From positions 186,001 through 250,000 of the forward strand of contig NZ_FRXN01000003.1 in assembly GCF_900148515.1 (NCBI RefSeq): a stretch of 64,000 nt of DNA, read 5' to 3'. Below the pieces are notes generated by a model. The model did no database searches and was not told the origin of the DNA. It saw nothing but the letters and a program-made list of their open reading frames with translations. The translations under genes were made by a program, and so were the position numbers. Below, piece by piece: positions 7,829-18,846 of this stretch; the stretch's first letter is position 1; each line of letters opens with the position of its first letter. This DNA comes from Algoriphagus zhangzhouensis (GTDB lineage Bacteria > Bacteroidota > Bacteroidia > Cytophagales > Cyclobacteriaceae).

Positions 7829-9064
7829 GTGAATTCTGAAACACATCAATATCAATTCAAAAACATAGGTGAAATCGAGCAAATCATCCAATGGATCAAT
7901 CGAGAGTATTCTTTTTTATGTCTGACTTCTGGAAATGAACATCAGTATCCCCAAGGTACATTTCCAAACCAAATCCTGGCTGGCAACACTGCAATAGAAG
8001 CGGATGAACTTTGGACTTCAAAGGGGCAAAATATAGCAGGAATCATTTCATATGATTTTAAAAATCAATTGGAAAATCTCCAAAGTGAGAATCCAGCGTG
8101 GATCAATGTTCCAGACCTGACATTTTTTAAAAGTGAAATCAAAATACGTTGGGAGTCAGATTCCATTTTCTCCACTGTTGAAATTCCTGAGTCTGTATGG
8201 AAAGAAAAGGTGGCTCTATCTCAATCTGAAAAAGTCACAATTTCACCATTGACGAGCCGAGAATCCTATTTGGAGAATTTCAAAAAAGTCCAGAATGAAA
8301 TTATAGAAGGCAACACATATGAAATGAATTATTGTATTTCCTTCGAAGGAAAAACTTCTCATTTTGATCCTATACTTGCATTTTTTGATTTGATGAAGCT
8401 TTCTCCAATGCCATTTTCAGCTCTCTTTAAGGCAAAATCCAAATACCTAATCTCAGCTTCTCCTGAAAGATTTTTGAAAAAGTCAGGTAATCAGTTGATT
8501 GCTCAACCCATCAAAGGAACTGCAAAAAGAGGTCATACTAATGATGAAGATGAAAGAAATAAATCTAACCTTCTTCATAGTGAAAAGGAGCAAGCCGAAA
8601 ATTTAATGATCACGGATCTGATGAGAAATGATCTATCAAAAGTTTCAGAAACTGGCTCTGTAAATGTTCCAGAGCTTTTTGGAATTTATTCCTTCCCAAA
8701 AGTTCATCAGATGATCACCACAGTTTCATCACAATTAAAGACTAATACTACTTTTCGAGAAATCATTGAAGCCACTTTTCCAATGGGAAGCATGACGGGC
8801 GCTCCAAAAATCAAAACTATGGAAATCATTGATCAAATCGAAAACTTCACGAGAGGATGGTTTTCAGGCACTTTAATGCTTATAGATGAAAATGGAGATT
8901 TTGATTCCTCTGTCATCATTCGAAGTATCATCTCTGATTTAGAGAAAAATAAACTGTATTTTGGAGTTGGAAGTGCCATCACAATCGATGCTGATCCAAA
9001 TGCTGAATACGAGGAATGTCTACTCAAGGCAAGTGCGATTTTAGAAGTTCTCAGTGGAAAATGA
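7829..9064 (+). CDS. pabB: chorismate-binding enzyme, aminodeoxychorismate synthase component I-like
   Basis: 411 residues starting at GTG. The C-terminal chorismate-utilising domain is complete: NCISFEG-like strand, IAQPIKGTAKRG, LMITDLMRNDLSKV, and FPMGSMTGAPKIKTMEIID, ending with FGVGSAITIDADP and EEC. These are the signature blocks of TrpE/PabB enzymes. The short N-terminal region without the TrpE feedback site favours PabB, which makes 4-amino-4-deoxychorismate for folate. No amidotransferase or lyase partner is adjacent. The last 11 bases overlap dinB, so the two are probably co-transcribed. Confidence 0.85.
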   Translation: MNSETHQYQFKNIGEIEQIIQWINREYSFLCLTSGNEHQYPQGTFPNQILAGNTAIEADELWTSKGQNIAGIISYDFKNQLENLQSENPAWINVPDLTFFKSEIKIRWESDSIFSTVEIPESVWKEKVALSQSEKVTISPLTSRESYLENFKKVQNEIIEGNTYEMNYCISFEGKTSHFDPILAFFDLMKLSPMPFSALFKAKSKYLISASPERFLKKSGNQLIAQPIKGTAKRGHTNDEDERNKSNLLHSEKEQAENLMITDLMRNDLSKVSETGSVNVPELFGIYSFPKVHQMITTVSSQLKTNTTFREIIEATFPMGSMTGAPKIKTMEIIDQIENFTRGWFSGTLMLIDENGDFDSSVIIRSIISDLEKNKLYFGVGSAITIDADPNAEYEECLLKASAILEVLSGK

Positions 9065-10166
9065 ACAAGACCAACATAGCTCTCCTACCCGCAAAATCAT
9101 CCATGTGGATATGGATGCTTTTTATGCGTCGGTAGAGCAATTGGACCATCCAGAATGGAGAGGAAAACCTTTGGTAGTTGGGGGAAATGCCGCCAGAGGC
9201 GTTGTAGCTGCAGCAAGCTATGAAGCTAGAAAATATGGTATCCACTCTGCAATGTCCTCAGTTTTAGCAGCTAGGAAATATCACCAATTGATTTTTGCCA
9301 AACCACGTTTTGACCGATACAAAGAACTTTCTCTCCAGATCCGGGAAATCTTTTATGAATACACCGATTTGGTTGAACCCTTGTCTTTGGATGAAGCTTT
9401 TTTGGATGTCACTGAAAACAAAATGGGTCTCAAATCCGCCATTTTGATTGCAAGGCAGATTCGAGAGAAAATCAAAATCAAAACCGGTCTGAATGCCTCA
9501 GCCGGAGTTAGCTACAATAAGTTTTTGGCAAAAACCGCTTCAGATCTCAACAAACCTAACGGGCAAGCAGTGATCCTGCCTGAGGAAGCAGAAGCTTTTT
9601 TAGAAAAATTACCCATCGGGAAATTCTTTGGAATCGGAAAAGTAACTGCCGAAAAGATGCAGAAACTGGGCATTCATAATGGCAAAGACCTTAAGGAATA
9701 CTCCCTACAGTTCCTGACCAAGAAATTTGGCAAATCGGGTCTACACTATTTCAATATTGTCAGAGGAATCCATCTTTCCGAAGTCCAACCACACCGAATC
9801 AGAAAGTCATTGAGTGCTGAAAACACTTTTGAAAAAGATCTGATTACGCTAGCTGAATTGGAAGAGAATCTGCACCCTATTTTCAAGGAAGTTATTCGAA
9901 GACTGGAAAAATCAGGAATAAAAGGCCGAACAGTCACTCTTAAACTGAAATTCGCTGATTTCACACTTCAGACTCGAAGCAAAACTTTAGACCAATACCC
10001 AGACGAAAAAATAATCTGGGATTTGGCTTTGGAACTTTTACATCAAGAAACCATTCCAAAACCTGTACGTTTGCTAGGGCTGGGACTTTCCAACCTTAAT
10101 ATCACCGAGGAGCACGAACACTTTGGAGAGCAGCTCAAGATTCCTTTTGATTCACAAGTGAAATAG
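9054..10166 (+). CDS. dinB: DNA polymerase IV (Y family)
   Basis: 370 residues, a normal size for DinB. HVDMDAFYASVEQ at 17-29 and SLDEAFLDVTE carry the three catalytic carboxylates; GVSYNKFLAKTASDLNKPNG follows in the palm/fingers region, and the thumb and little-finger domains are present (GKFFGIGKVTAEKM, SLSAENTFEKD). The start is GTG 9054, which overlaps pabB by 11 bases. It performs error-prone synthesis past damaged bases. It differs clearly from the second Y-family polymerase at 29919-31109. Confidence 0.93.
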   Translation: MENEQDQHSSPTRKIIHVDMDAFYASVEQLDHPEWRGKPLVVGGNAARGVVAAASYEARKYGIHSAMSSVLAARKYHQLIFAKPRFDRYKELSLQIREIFYEYTDLVEPLSLDEAFLDVTENKMGLKSAILIARQIREKIKIKTGLNASAGVSYNKFLAKTASDLNKPNGQAVILPEEAEAFLEKLPIGKFFGIGKVTAEKMQKLGIHNGKDLKEYSLQFLTKKFGKSGLHYFNIVRGIHLSEVQPHRIRKSLSAENTFEKDLITLAELEENLHPIFKEVIRRLEKSGIKGRTVTLKLKFADFTLQTRSKTLDQYPDEKIIWDLALELLHQETIPKPVRLLGLGLSNLNITEEHEHFGEQLKIPFDSQVK

Positions 10167-10243
10167 TCTGGAATATTTCCTGAAAGAATCTGCCATTTTG
10201 TCCGCTTTTTCTTAATTTCGCATCCCTAAGTTTGAAAACATTC

Positions 10244-11722
10244 ATGGACAACTTGATTAAAGACATCGACATCATCAGCGGAGAAGAGGCGCAAGCAGTC
10301 GATTATAAAACCACTGTCGAGGAAAACACCGGCAAATCCAAAAAGATATACATAGAAAGCTATGGCTGTCAGATGAATTTTTCTGACTCAGAAATCGTGG
10401 CTTCTATCATGAAGGAAAACGGCTTTGATACTACCTCTGATTTTCAGCAGGCAGATGTCATTTTTCTAAATACTTGCTCTATCCGAGAAAAAGCTGAGCA
10501 AACAGTCAGAAAACGCCTTTCTGATTTCAACAGAGTCAAAAGATCGAAGCCAGAGATGACTATCGGGGTTTTGGGTTGTATGGCTGAGCGACTGAAGGAC
10601 AAACTTTTGGAAGAAGAAAAAATAGTAGATGTGGTCGTAGGACCGGATGCTTACAGAGATCTTCCAAATTTGGTAAATGCTGCTGAAGATGGAAGAAAAG
10701 GGGTGAATACTTTCCTTTCCAGAGAAGAAACCTATGCAGATATTGCTCCGGTTCGTCTCAACTCCAATGGTATTACTGCTTTCATTTCCATCATGAGAGG
10801 ATGCGACAATATGTGTTCTTTCTGCGTGGTACCTTTTACCAGAGGACGTGAAAGAAGCCGTGATCCACATTCGATCCTAGCAGAAGCTAAAGACCTTTTT
10901 GCAAGAGGATATAAAGAAGTAACTCTGTTGGGACAAAATGTAGACTCCTACAAGTGGTCTCCAGAAGAAAACAACAAAGCGAGATTGAACAAAAAGGAGG
11001 ATGTAACTTCCTCAATTGTCAACTTTGCAAACCTATTAGAAATGGTGGCTCAAGTAAGCCCGCTTTTACGAGTTAGGTTCTCCACTTCTCATCCGAAAGA
11101 CATTACAGATGAGGTATTGTATACTATGAAAAAGTATGACAATATCTGCAAATACATTCACCTACCGGTCCAATCTGGAAACAGTCGAGTACTGGATTTG
11201 ATGAACAGAACTTATGACCGTGAATGGTATTTGAATCGTGTTCGTGCTATTCGTGAAATCTTAGGCGAAAAATGTGGCATCTCTTCCGATATGATTGCTG
11301 GCTTCTGTACAGAAACTGAAGAAGAACATCAGGACACCTTGACTTTGATGGATATTGTGAAGTATGACTTCTCTTATATGTTCTTCTACTCTGAGCGACC
11401 AGGAACTCTGGCTGCCAAGAAATTTGAAGATGATATTCCTTTGGATGTTAAAAAACGTCGATTGGCTGAAATCATCGAGAAGCAAAGTCAGCTTTCCTAT
11501 GAAAGAAATCAATTGGATCTTGGACAAGAGCAGATCATCTTGATCGAAGGAACTTCCAAAAAATCACAAGACGAGCTCAAAGGAAGAAACTCTGCCAACA
11601 AAGTAGTGATCGTTCCATCTGCAGGCTTGAAAATGGGAGATTATGTCAAAGTAAAAATCACCGAGTGTACTCCGGCTACTCTTTTCGGAGAAATTCTTGA
11701 GATCAATCCAGCAATGGCATGA
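10244..11722 (+). CDS. miaB: tRNA-2-methylthio-N6-dimethylallyladenosine synthase
   Basis: Radical-SAM methylthiotransferase that modifies A37 of tRNAs reading UNN codons. The N-terminal domain opens with [15 protein letters not shown] and contains [12 protein letters not shown] and GVLGCMAER, giving the three cysteines of the auxiliary cluster. The radical-SAM motif is [19 protein letters not shown], and a C-terminal TRAM domain follows ([12 protein letters not shown]). A TTG at 10232 could extend the frame by four codons, but ATG 10244 is preferred, giving 492 residues. The stop overlaps the start of the sigma-54 activator gene. Confidence 0.95.
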   Translation: MDNLIKDIDIISGEEAQAVDYKTTVEENTGKSKKIYIESYGCQMNFSDSEIVASIMKENGFDTTSDFQQADVIFLNTCSIREKAEQTVRKRLSDFNRVKRSKPEMTIGVLGCMAERLKDKLLEEEKIVDVVVGPDAYRDLPNLVNAAEDGRKGVNTFLSREETYADIAPVRLNSNGITAFISIMRGCDNMCSFCVVPFTRGRERSRDPHSILAEAKDLFARGYKEVTLLGQNVDSYKWSPEENNKARLNKKEDVTSSIVNFANLLEMVAQVSPLLRVRFSTSHPKDITDEVLYTMKKYDNICKYIHLPVQSGNSRVLDLMNRTYDREWYLNRVRAIREILGEKCGISSDMIAGFCTETEEEHQDTLTLMDIVKYDFSYMFFYSERPGTLAAKKFEDDIPLDVKKRRLAEIIEKQSQLSYERNQLDLGQEQIILIEGTSKKSQDELKGRNSANKVVIVPSAGLKMGDYVKVKITECTPATLFGEILEINPAMA

Positions 11723-13014
11723 TTACACCACAAGAAATTCATAGCGTCAAACTACGGTTTGGGATCATAGGTAATAGCCCACTCCTCAACCATGCGATTC
11801 AGGTAGCCATGCAAGCTGCACCCACAGACATGACGGTTTTGATTACCGGTGAAAGTGGTAGTGGTAAGGAAAGCTTTTCCAAAATCATCCATTCACTTTC
11901 CTTGAGAAAGCATGGTAAATTTATCGCCATTAACTGCGGGGCAATTCCTGAAGGAACAATAGATTCCGAGCTTTTTGGTCATGAAAAAGGTTCCTTTACT
12001 GGAGCTCATGAAGCCAGAAAGGGCTACTTCGAGGTAACAGATGGAGGCTCTATTTTCCTGGATGAAATCGGTGAAATGCCCTTGGGAACACAAGCTCGTT
12101 TACTTCGAGTATTGGAAAATGGGGAATTCATCAAAGTAGGTTCTTCCAAAGTTCAAAAGACAAATGTGCGTGTTATCACTGCGACCAATGTTAATTTGAT
12201 CAAGGCGGTAGAAAAAGGAAAATTCAGAGAAGACCTTTATTATCGATTAAATACAGTTCCGATTTTCGTCCCTCCTTTGCGAGAACGCGGAGAGGATATG
12301 GTTTTGCTTTTTAGAAAATTCACCTCTGATTTTTCGGAGCGTTATCATGTAAAACCTATTTCATTGGACGAAGGAGCTCAAAATTTGTTAATGAGGTATC
12401 CTTTCCCTGGAAATATCCGTCAGCTTAAAAACATTGCGGAGCAAATTTCCCTTTTGGAACAGGAAAGAGAAGTAGATGCACAGACGCTTTCCAAGTATCT
12501 TCCAAATGATAATTCCAGATTACCTATGGCTATTTCTGGAAATACCCAGAAGTCCGAAGGAACTGATTTTTCTGAAAGGGATCTACTTTACAAAGTCCTT
12601 TTTGATATGAAAAAGGACATGAATGAGTTAAAAAAATTGGTTTTGGAATCCTATCAGAATGGAGGATTGAACCAAAGCATCATTCAAAAGCATAGTGGAT
12701 TGTTTGAGGATATGGAGAGTAATTTTACTCCTTCAGAAACTCAAGAAAGCAGTCCAAACTATTCGGTTCCTTTGGTTTTAGAATCTCAAAAATCAAGTTC
12801 ACCTATAGATGAACATGATTATGAGGATGAAACGATTGAGGACATTATTCACGAAGAGGATGACAATTCACTTTCTTTGGAGAAAAAAGAAAAGGAAATG
12901 ATCCTTCGAGCGTTAAGAAAGCATAACAATAAGCGCAAGTATGCAGCGAGTGACTTGGGGATCTCCGAGAGAACTCTGTATAGAAAAATCAAGCAATATG
13001 AAATCGACCAATAA
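11719..13014 (+). CDS. sigma-54-dependent transcriptional activator without receiver domain
   Basis: 431 residues. An AAA+ domain begins almost at the N-terminus: Walker A GESGSGKE at 44-51, the sigma-54 contact loop GSFTGA at 91-96, Walker [12 protein letters not shown] near 110, and R-finger region LRERGED. A long acidic linker (about 270-385) leads to a Fis-type helix-turn-helix ([17 protein letters not shown]...RTLYRKIK). There is no response-regulator or GAF input domain, so its signal is unclear. It overlaps miaB by four bases and lptE by 17. It is a plausible activator for the sigma-54 promoter before groES, but this is not proven. Confidence 0.92.
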   Translation: MITPQEIHSVKLRFGIIGNSPLLNHAIQVAMQAAPTDMTVLITGESGSGKESFSKIIHSLSLRKHGKFIAINCGAIPEGTIDSELFGHEKGSFTGAHEARKGYFEVTDGGSIFLDEIGEMPLGTQARLLRVLENGEFIKVGSSKVQKTNVRVITATNVNLIKAVEKGKFREDLYYRLNTVPIFVPPLRERGEDMVLLFRKFTSDFSERYHVKPISLDEGAQNLLMRYPFPGNIRQLKNIAEQISLLEQEREVDAQTLSKYLPNDNSRLPMAISGNTQKSEGTDFSERDLLYKVLFDMKKDMNELKKLVLESYQNGGLNQSIIQKHSGLFEDMESNFTPSETQESSPNYSVPLVLESQKSSSPIDEHDYEDETIEDIIHEEDDNSLSLEKKEKEMILRALRKHNNKRKYAASDLGISERTLYRKIKQYEIDQ

Positions 13015-13537
13015 GGGATTTATTTGGCTTTTTGGACTGATTTTCTTGTTGTTCCAAAGCTGTTCTGTGAAGTATAGCTTTACGGGAACCAATATCAATT
13101 ATGACATCGTCAAGACCTTTTCGGTAGACAATTTCTTCAATGACTCTGGAAATGGCCCTGCCAATATGCAGCAGACATTTACCGAAGCCTTAAAAGAATA
13201 CTATCAAAGGAATACGCAGCTGGAGTTGATTAGAACCAATGGAGATCTCCAGTTTTCTGGAGCTATCAAAAACTATAGGTTAACCCCTCAAGCGGCAGTT
13301 TCCAGTGGAAGTTCGACAGTGGCAGATCGGGCCGGTTTGATGAGATTGACCATTTCTGTCGAGGTAGATTATATCAATACGACCAATGAGGAAGAGAATT
13401 TGAAACAGTCTTTTTCCTTTTTCCAGGATTATGACCCAAGAACCACTACCCTATTGGATGTAGAGAGTCAATTGATTGATGAGATATTCAAAAACATCCT
13501 ACAGGATGTATTCACAGCAACTGTAGCTAATTGGTAA
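12998..13537 (+). CDS. lptE: LptE-like LPS assembly lipoprotein
   Basis: 179 residues from ATG 12998, which lies inside the 3' end of the activator gene. The signal WLFGLIFLLFQSC gives a lipobox with the lipidated Cys. The mature part has the LptE fold pattern: YSFTGTNINYD, ADLQF-like strands, DLQFSGAIKNYRLTPQA and LTISVEVDYINT. LptE plugs the LptD outer-membrane translocon for lipopolysaccharide. An earlier in-frame start at 12941 is rejected because it would put 19 extra residues before the signal peptide. Confidence 0.85.
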   Translation: MKSTNKGFIWLFGLIFLLFQSCSVKYSFTGTNINYDIVKTFSVDNFFNDSGNGPANMQQTFTEALKEYYQRNTQLELIRTNGDLQFSGAIKNYRLTPQAAVSSGSSTVADRAGLMRLTISVEVDYINTTNEEENLKQSFSFFQDYDPRTTTLLDVESQLIDEIFKNILQDVFTATVANW

Positions 13538-13568
13538 ATTTTCTCTATTTTCACCCAAAAGCCTAAAA

Positions 13569-14333
13569 GTGAACGCCAGCCAATTTCAAGAAATACTCAA
13601 GAAAGCTGACACTCTGGAAAAGAGTGATATTCTGCAATTGAAAAAGGTGCAGGAGAACTTCCCCTATTTCCAGATCCCTCATGTGTTGATCGCCAAATAT
13701 GAGTTTCAGAAAAAAACGAATTTGGCAGCTTCTTCCTTAGGCTGGGCAGCAATCACCAGCCCAGACAGGATTTGGCTAAAAAAACTAGTAGAGCAAGAGG
13801 TAAGCAATTCTGCAACCTCTCCAGCAGAGGATTTACTTCCTGAAGATCAACCGGAGAAACCAAGCCAAGCTAGCAGAACTCAATCCTTGAAGGTTTTGGG
13901 AGAGCAGCTGAAAGGCAACAAAACTGAGGAACCAGAGAAAAAGGTAGAGGAAAAGCCAGAACCACCTAAACCTAAAAGACGAACTCGAAGAGCAAGTGCT
14001 GGAGATGATCTGATTGAGACTATCAAAAAGCGTGAGAAGAAAACAATCGTCGACTCCAAGAAAAAAGAGCAAATTGATCTCATCAAAGCCTTCAGTAAAA
14101 AATCGATTAAACTTGCGACGATCAAAGAAATTGAAGCAAATCAAAATACAGAAAATCTAGCAGCAAATAGTACCCAAATCAATGACAACCTGATTTCTGA
14201 ATCCTACGCTAAACTCCTCTTGAAGCAAAACAAGAAGGATAAAGCGATTGAAATTTATGAAAAATTGGGCTTGAAGTTTCCGGATAAAAAGACTTACTTT
14301 GCGGACTTGATTGAAAACTTGAAAAATTCTTAA
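13569..14333 (+). CDS. conserved protein between lptE and secG
   Basis: 254 residues from GTG 13569. The N-terminus (1-75) is an alpha-helical module (QFQEILKKADTLEKSDILQL) that resembles a TPR-like N-terminal domain. A charged, proline- and lysine-rich linker follows (about 85-175, EEKPEPPKPKRRTRRA). The C-terminus has one TPR-like hairpin: SESYAKLLLKQNKKDKAIEI then YEKLGLKFPDKKTYFADLIE. It is cytosolic by inspection. Its place among envelope and export genes suggests a role in envelope biogenesis; the function is unknown. Confidence 0.75.
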   Translation: MNASQFQEILKKADTLEKSDILQLKKVQENFPYFQIPHVLIAKYEFQKKTNLAASSLGWAAITSPDRIWLKKLVEQEVSNSATSPAEDLLPEDQPEKPSQASRTQSLKVLGEQLKGNKTEEPEKKVEEKPEPPKPKRRTRRASAGDDLIETIKKREKKTIVDSKKKEQIDLIKAFSKKSIKLATIKEIEANQNTENLAANSTQINDNLISESYAKLLLKQNKKDKAIEIYEKLGLKFPDKKTYFADLIENLKNS

Positions 14334-14344
14334 TTACTAAATAT

Positions 14345-14707
14345 ATGTTTACCCTATTAATCACCATCATTCTAATTCTAGCTGTGTTGTTGATCCTAGT
14401 GATCCTAGGTCAAAACTCAAAAGGTGGCGTTGGAGCAGCTTTCGGTGGTAGCGCATCCCAAATCATGGGAGTAACTCGTACAGGAAATGTACTTGAAAAA
14501 GCAACTTGGATTCTTGCAATTTCTATCTTGGTTCTTTCTTTGGCATCTTCTGCATTCTATTCAGGAAGCCAGCCAAACCAATTCTCTTCACCAAACATTG
14601 ATAGTGCAAAACAACAAGTCGTAGCACCTGCATTTGGTGAACCTGCTGGAGAAAGTGTACTTCCTACCGAAACTGAAGCTACTCCAGAAGATACAACTGG
14701 AAACTAA
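14345..14707 (+). CDS. secG: preprotein translocase subunit SecG
   Basis: 120 residues. Two transmembrane helices (about 3-22 and 53-72) flank the conserved cytoplasmic loop QNSKGGVGAAFGGSASQIMG. The C-terminal tail of about 45 residues is polar and acidic, longer than in E. coli but usual in Bacteroidota. It is part of the SecYEG channel. It starts 11 bases after the preceding gene and ends the operon at a strong terminator. Confidence 0.93.
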   Translation: MFTLLITIILILAVLLILVILGQNSKGGVGAAFGGSASQIMGVTRTGNVLEKATWILAISILVLSLASSAFYSGSQPNQFSSPNIDSAKQQVVAPAFGEPAGESVLPTETEATPEDTTGN

Positions 14708-14742
14708 TTCAAGGTTTTTTAGACCTTTTAAGAATAAATATT

Positions 14743-14772
14743 AAGTCCGCCTTCGCAAGGCGGACTTTTTTG
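14743..14772 (+). terminator. intrinsic terminator after secG
   Basis: An 11-bp perfect stem (14743-14753 with 14757-14767) with a CGC loop is followed by a T run. It closes the miaB-to-secG transcription unit. Confidence 0.92.
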
Positions 14773-14858
14773 TTTAGTTTGGCAATTAAAGGATTCTTTT
14801 TTGCGGATTACAAATCGCCCGTTTAAGAAAATCTGCACCTCAAACCAAACACAACTAT

Positions 14859-15788
14859 ATGAACAACCAACCGCTCCGGCTGGAGGACCTTAACCTAGAA
14901 ACCTGGCCAAATTTGATTTTATGGGCAGCACCTGTCATGTTTTTGCTGGTCTTTGTGGAATGGGGGATCTCTTGGTACCAAAAAAGAGATGCTTATAATA
15001 CCAAAGACTTCTTTGCTGCAACTACCATTGGTTTGGTAAACGTTGGAATTTCCGCCATGATTAAGCTAGCTACTTTTGGCTCAGCTTTGTTTTTTTATAA
15101 CATCTCCCCTTTCAAAATCCCACCAACATGGTGGTCTTTCGTACTATGCTTCATTGCGATTGATTTTGCTAGATATTGGGCTCACAGAGTGGCTCATGAG
15201 CAAAGATTCTGGTGGGCCACACACATTACCCATCACAATTCTGAGAAGTACAATCTTTCTGTTTCATTCCGTTTGGGATGGACACAGCATATCAAGATTA
15301 TTTTCTTCTTCCCTGTGATGTTTATGGGATTTGATCCTTATGTATTCTTCATCTGCCATCAAATCGCAGTATTGTACCAATTCTGGATTCATACCGAATA
15401 CATCAAAAAGCTTCATCCAGTAGTAGAATACATTTTCACTACTCCTTCACACCATAGAGTTCATCACGCGAGTGATGAGCATTACTTGGACAAAAATTAT
15501 GGCTCTACGTTCATCATTTGGGACAGAATGTTCGGAACCTTTATGCCTGAAGGAGAAAGACCAACTTATGGTATCACTAAGCCAGTGACATCATACAATC
15601 CTGTCTATTTGGTGTTCCACGAATGGAGAGATATTTTCAAAGATATCGCACAAGCAAAAAGCGGAAAAGAGGTTTGGAGAATATTATTTGACAAACCTGG
15701 GGCAGAGGTAATTGCCAATCGCGTCAAAAAAGAACAGAGGGAAGAACCTCACATCGAAAAAGAGAAAGAATTAGCGGAGGCCGGGTAG
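14859..15788 (+). CDS. sterol desaturase / fatty acid hydroxylase family membrane protein
   Basis: 309 residues with about four N-terminal membrane segments. The histidine clusters of the di-iron hydroxylase superfamily are present: HRVAHEQRFWW, HITHHNSEKYN, HTEYIKKLH and SHHRVHHASDEHYLDKN. Members oxidise lipids or carotenoid-type substrates at the membrane; the substrate here cannot be told. The basic C-terminal tail (about 280-309) is extra to the core. The gene has its own terminator, which overlaps the stop codon. Confidence 0.88.
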   Translation: MNNQPLRLEDLNLETWPNLILWAAPVMFLLVFVEWGISWYQKRDAYNTKDFFAATTIGLVNVGISAMIKLATFGSALFFYNISPFKIPPTWWSFVLCFIAIDFARYWAHRVAHEQRFWWATHITHHNSEKYNLSVSFRLGWTQHIKIIFFFPVMFMGFDPYVFFICHQIAVLYQFWIHTEYIKKLHPVVEYIFTTPSHHRVHHASDEHYLDKNYGSTFIIWDRMFGTFMPEGERPTYGITKPVTSYNPVYLVFHEWRDIFKDIAQAKSGKEVWRILFDKPGAEVIANRVKKEQREEPHIEKEKELAEAG

Positions 15789-15802
15789 GCCTCCTTTTTT
15801 TA
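15776..15802 (+). terminator. intrinsic terminator overlapping a stop codon
   Basis: A 7-bp GC-rich stem (15776-15782 with 15788-15794, GGAGGCC/GGCCTCC) is followed by eight T. The TAG stop of the desaturase gene lies in the loop and the 3' arm of the hairpin. Confidence 0.9.
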
Positions 15803-16510
15803 TGCCTTCACATGCTGTAGAAGCAATCTTTTACTAATAGGAACCAACGTTTCATCTATAGGAAATGAATGTTGACTATGTAGCCTCCATGTTGCGGGAT
15901 TGGGCAATTCCTTCACTTCTTTTACTAAATCTAATTTGAGGGCCTCCAAGGTTTTGACAAGTGTCTTTTGAAAGACTCCAATCAACCAAAGTGAAACACT
16001 CCTAAACTTTTCTCCTGCAAACTGGAGCAAACCCGACTTATACCGAAAGGCATGCACATCCGAAGATTGTTCTCTAGTCAGAAACACAAATCCTTCCCGA
16101 TTATATAATGGCTGTATTCCCACTGGTTCAAACTCCACTTGTTCCTCCACATAATCATAAATGGTCCTACCCTCTCGGATCTGCTTTTCTATTTTTGGCA
16201 GAGCAAAATCTGTAATCTGATTGATTTCCTCGATTAGGTTACCTTCTTTTTCGAGTGGTTGGAAATGCAGCTTTGCTTGATCCAAATCTACATTTGAAAG
16301 CGCTTTTGGAAACATATCCGAAAGTTTCTTTTTCCCTGACTTGAATTCATTCAGGTTCCGATGGTGCTCAATGAGCTCACCCAAACTAGGGTAAAGTTTG
16401 GCAGCTTGAAAATGTCTGTTGGTTTCTTGTAGGTAGGCCAGAAGCTGATACTTCTTGTACTCAAAATCTATCAGTCCTTCTGTCACCCAATTTTTGGAAA
16501 GTGTTCTCAT
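15800..16510 (-). CDS. conserved hypothetical protein
   Basis: 236 residues, soluble, mostly alpha-helical in the N-terminal half (FEYKKYQLLAYLQETNRHFQ), with a more mixed C-terminal part. No signal peptide, membrane segment or catalytic motif is seen, and the family is not recognised. It is convergent with the desaturase gene and divergent from groES, separated from the latter by 219 bp of regulatory sequence. Confidence 0.7.
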   Translation of the reverse strand: MRTLSKNWVTEGLIDFEYKKYQLLAYLQETNRHFQAAKLYPSLGELIEHHRNLNEFKSGKKKLSDMFPKALSNVDLDQAKLHFQPLEKEGNLIEEINQITDFALPKIEKQIREGRTIYDYVEEQVEFEPVGIQPLYNREGFVFLTREQSSDVHAFRYKSGLLQFAGEKFRSVSLWLIGVFQKTLVKTLEALKLDLVKEVKELPNPATWRLHSQHSFPIDETLVPISKRLLLQHVKA

Positions 16511-16617
16511 AGGTTTGTTGGCTTTACGAAAAAATACAAATTTCTGTCAGTAAATCCATCGGCATTTGAAATTTTGGCAGACTTATACGCATGAAAAATT
16601 GTGAGTTAGCAAAGACA

Positions 16618-16645
16618 ACTGACAAGATGTAGTCGATTTGTCAGT
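16618..16645. promoter_or_regulatory. inverted repeat upstream of the groES promoter
   Basis: Perfect 8-nt arms ACTGACAA (16618-16625) and TTGTCAGT (16638-16645) are separated by 12 nt. The centre is about 60 bp upstream of the predicted transcription start of groESL. This is not the CIRCE element (TTAGCACTC-N9-GAGTGCTAA) bound by HrcA. It fits a dyad operator, for example an enhancer site for a sigma-54 activator, but the binding protein is not known. Confidence 0.5.
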
Positions 16646-16665
16646 CTTTTAAAATAAACTGTACT

Positions 16666-16681
16666 TGGCACAAGAATCGCT
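16666..16681 (+). promoter_or_regulatory. predicted sigma-54 (-24/-12) promoter of groESL
   Basis: The sequence TGGCAC, then five bases, then TCGCT matches the RpoN consensus TGGCAC-N5-TTGCW at all but one position. The invariant GG (16667-16668) and GC (16679-16680) have the required spacing. Transcription would start near 16692, leaving a leader of about 38 nt before groES. An activator of this promoter class is encoded 5 kb upstream. Confidence 0.65.
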
Positions 16682-16729
16682 CAAGGAGGAATGTAGAATT
16701 TTAAACTAACCTTTAAACAATTTCATATT

Positions 16730-17008
16730 ATGTCAAACGTGAACATCAAGCCTCTTGCGGACAGAGTTCTAGTACAACCTGCAGCTGCTGAAGAGAAAAC
16801 CGCTTCCGGTCTTTACATTCCGGATACTGCCAAAGAGAAGCCTCAAAGAGGAACTGTCGTAGCAGTTGGCAATGGTAAAAAAGATGAGCCCTTGACTGTA
16901 AAAGTTGGAGACACAGTTTTGTACGGAAAGTATTCCGGTACTGAATTGAGCGTGGACGGAGCAGATTACCTAATCATGAGAGAATCTGACATTTTCGCGA
17001 TCCTTTAA
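16730..17008 (+). CDS. groS: co-chaperonin GroES
   Basis: 92 residues. [20 protein letters not shown] at the N-terminus contains the conserved core strand and mobile loop, followed by [21 protein letters not shown] and [10 protein letters not shown]. It forms the heptameric lid on GroEL in the cytosol. It lies 37 bp before groEL and is transcribed with it from the predicted sigma-54 promoter. Confidence 0.97.
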   Translation: MSNVNIKPLADRVLVQPAAAEEKTASGLYIPDTAKEKPQRGTVVAVGNGKKDEPLTVKVGDTVLYGKYSGTELSVDGADYLIMRESDIFAIL

Positions 17009-17027
17009 TTAATCACCAAAACATTAA

Positions 17028-18674
<1,647 letters not shown>

Positions 18675-18692
18675 TCCAAATCCCCATTTATG

Positions 18693-18724
18693 AAAAAGGA
18701 GGCTTTAGAGCCTCCTTTTTTTAT
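18693..18724 (+). terminator. intrinsic terminator after groEL
   Basis: A 12-bp stem (18693-18704 with 18709-18720) with a TTAG loop leads into a T run, 18 bases after the groEL stop. Confidence 0.92.
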
Positions 18725-18846
18725 TCCCCTCATTCTGAGGACAAGTTTTCCCCTAATTGAAAAAATGATTCCAAACTTTTTTCTTGGACTCGGAATAATT
18801 GTATTTTGCTTTGAATACATTCAAAATGCGCACTTTTAAAAATTAA

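Noticed and set aside
12941..12997. Longer start for the LptE-like protein
   Set aside because: It would add 19 residues before a good lipoprotein signal and overlaps the activator gene further; ATG 12998 is better.
16666..16681. HrcA/CIRCE control of groESL
   Set aside because: No TTAGCACTC-N9-GAGTGCTAA dyad is present; the only dyad has ACTGACAA arms and a 12-bp spacer.
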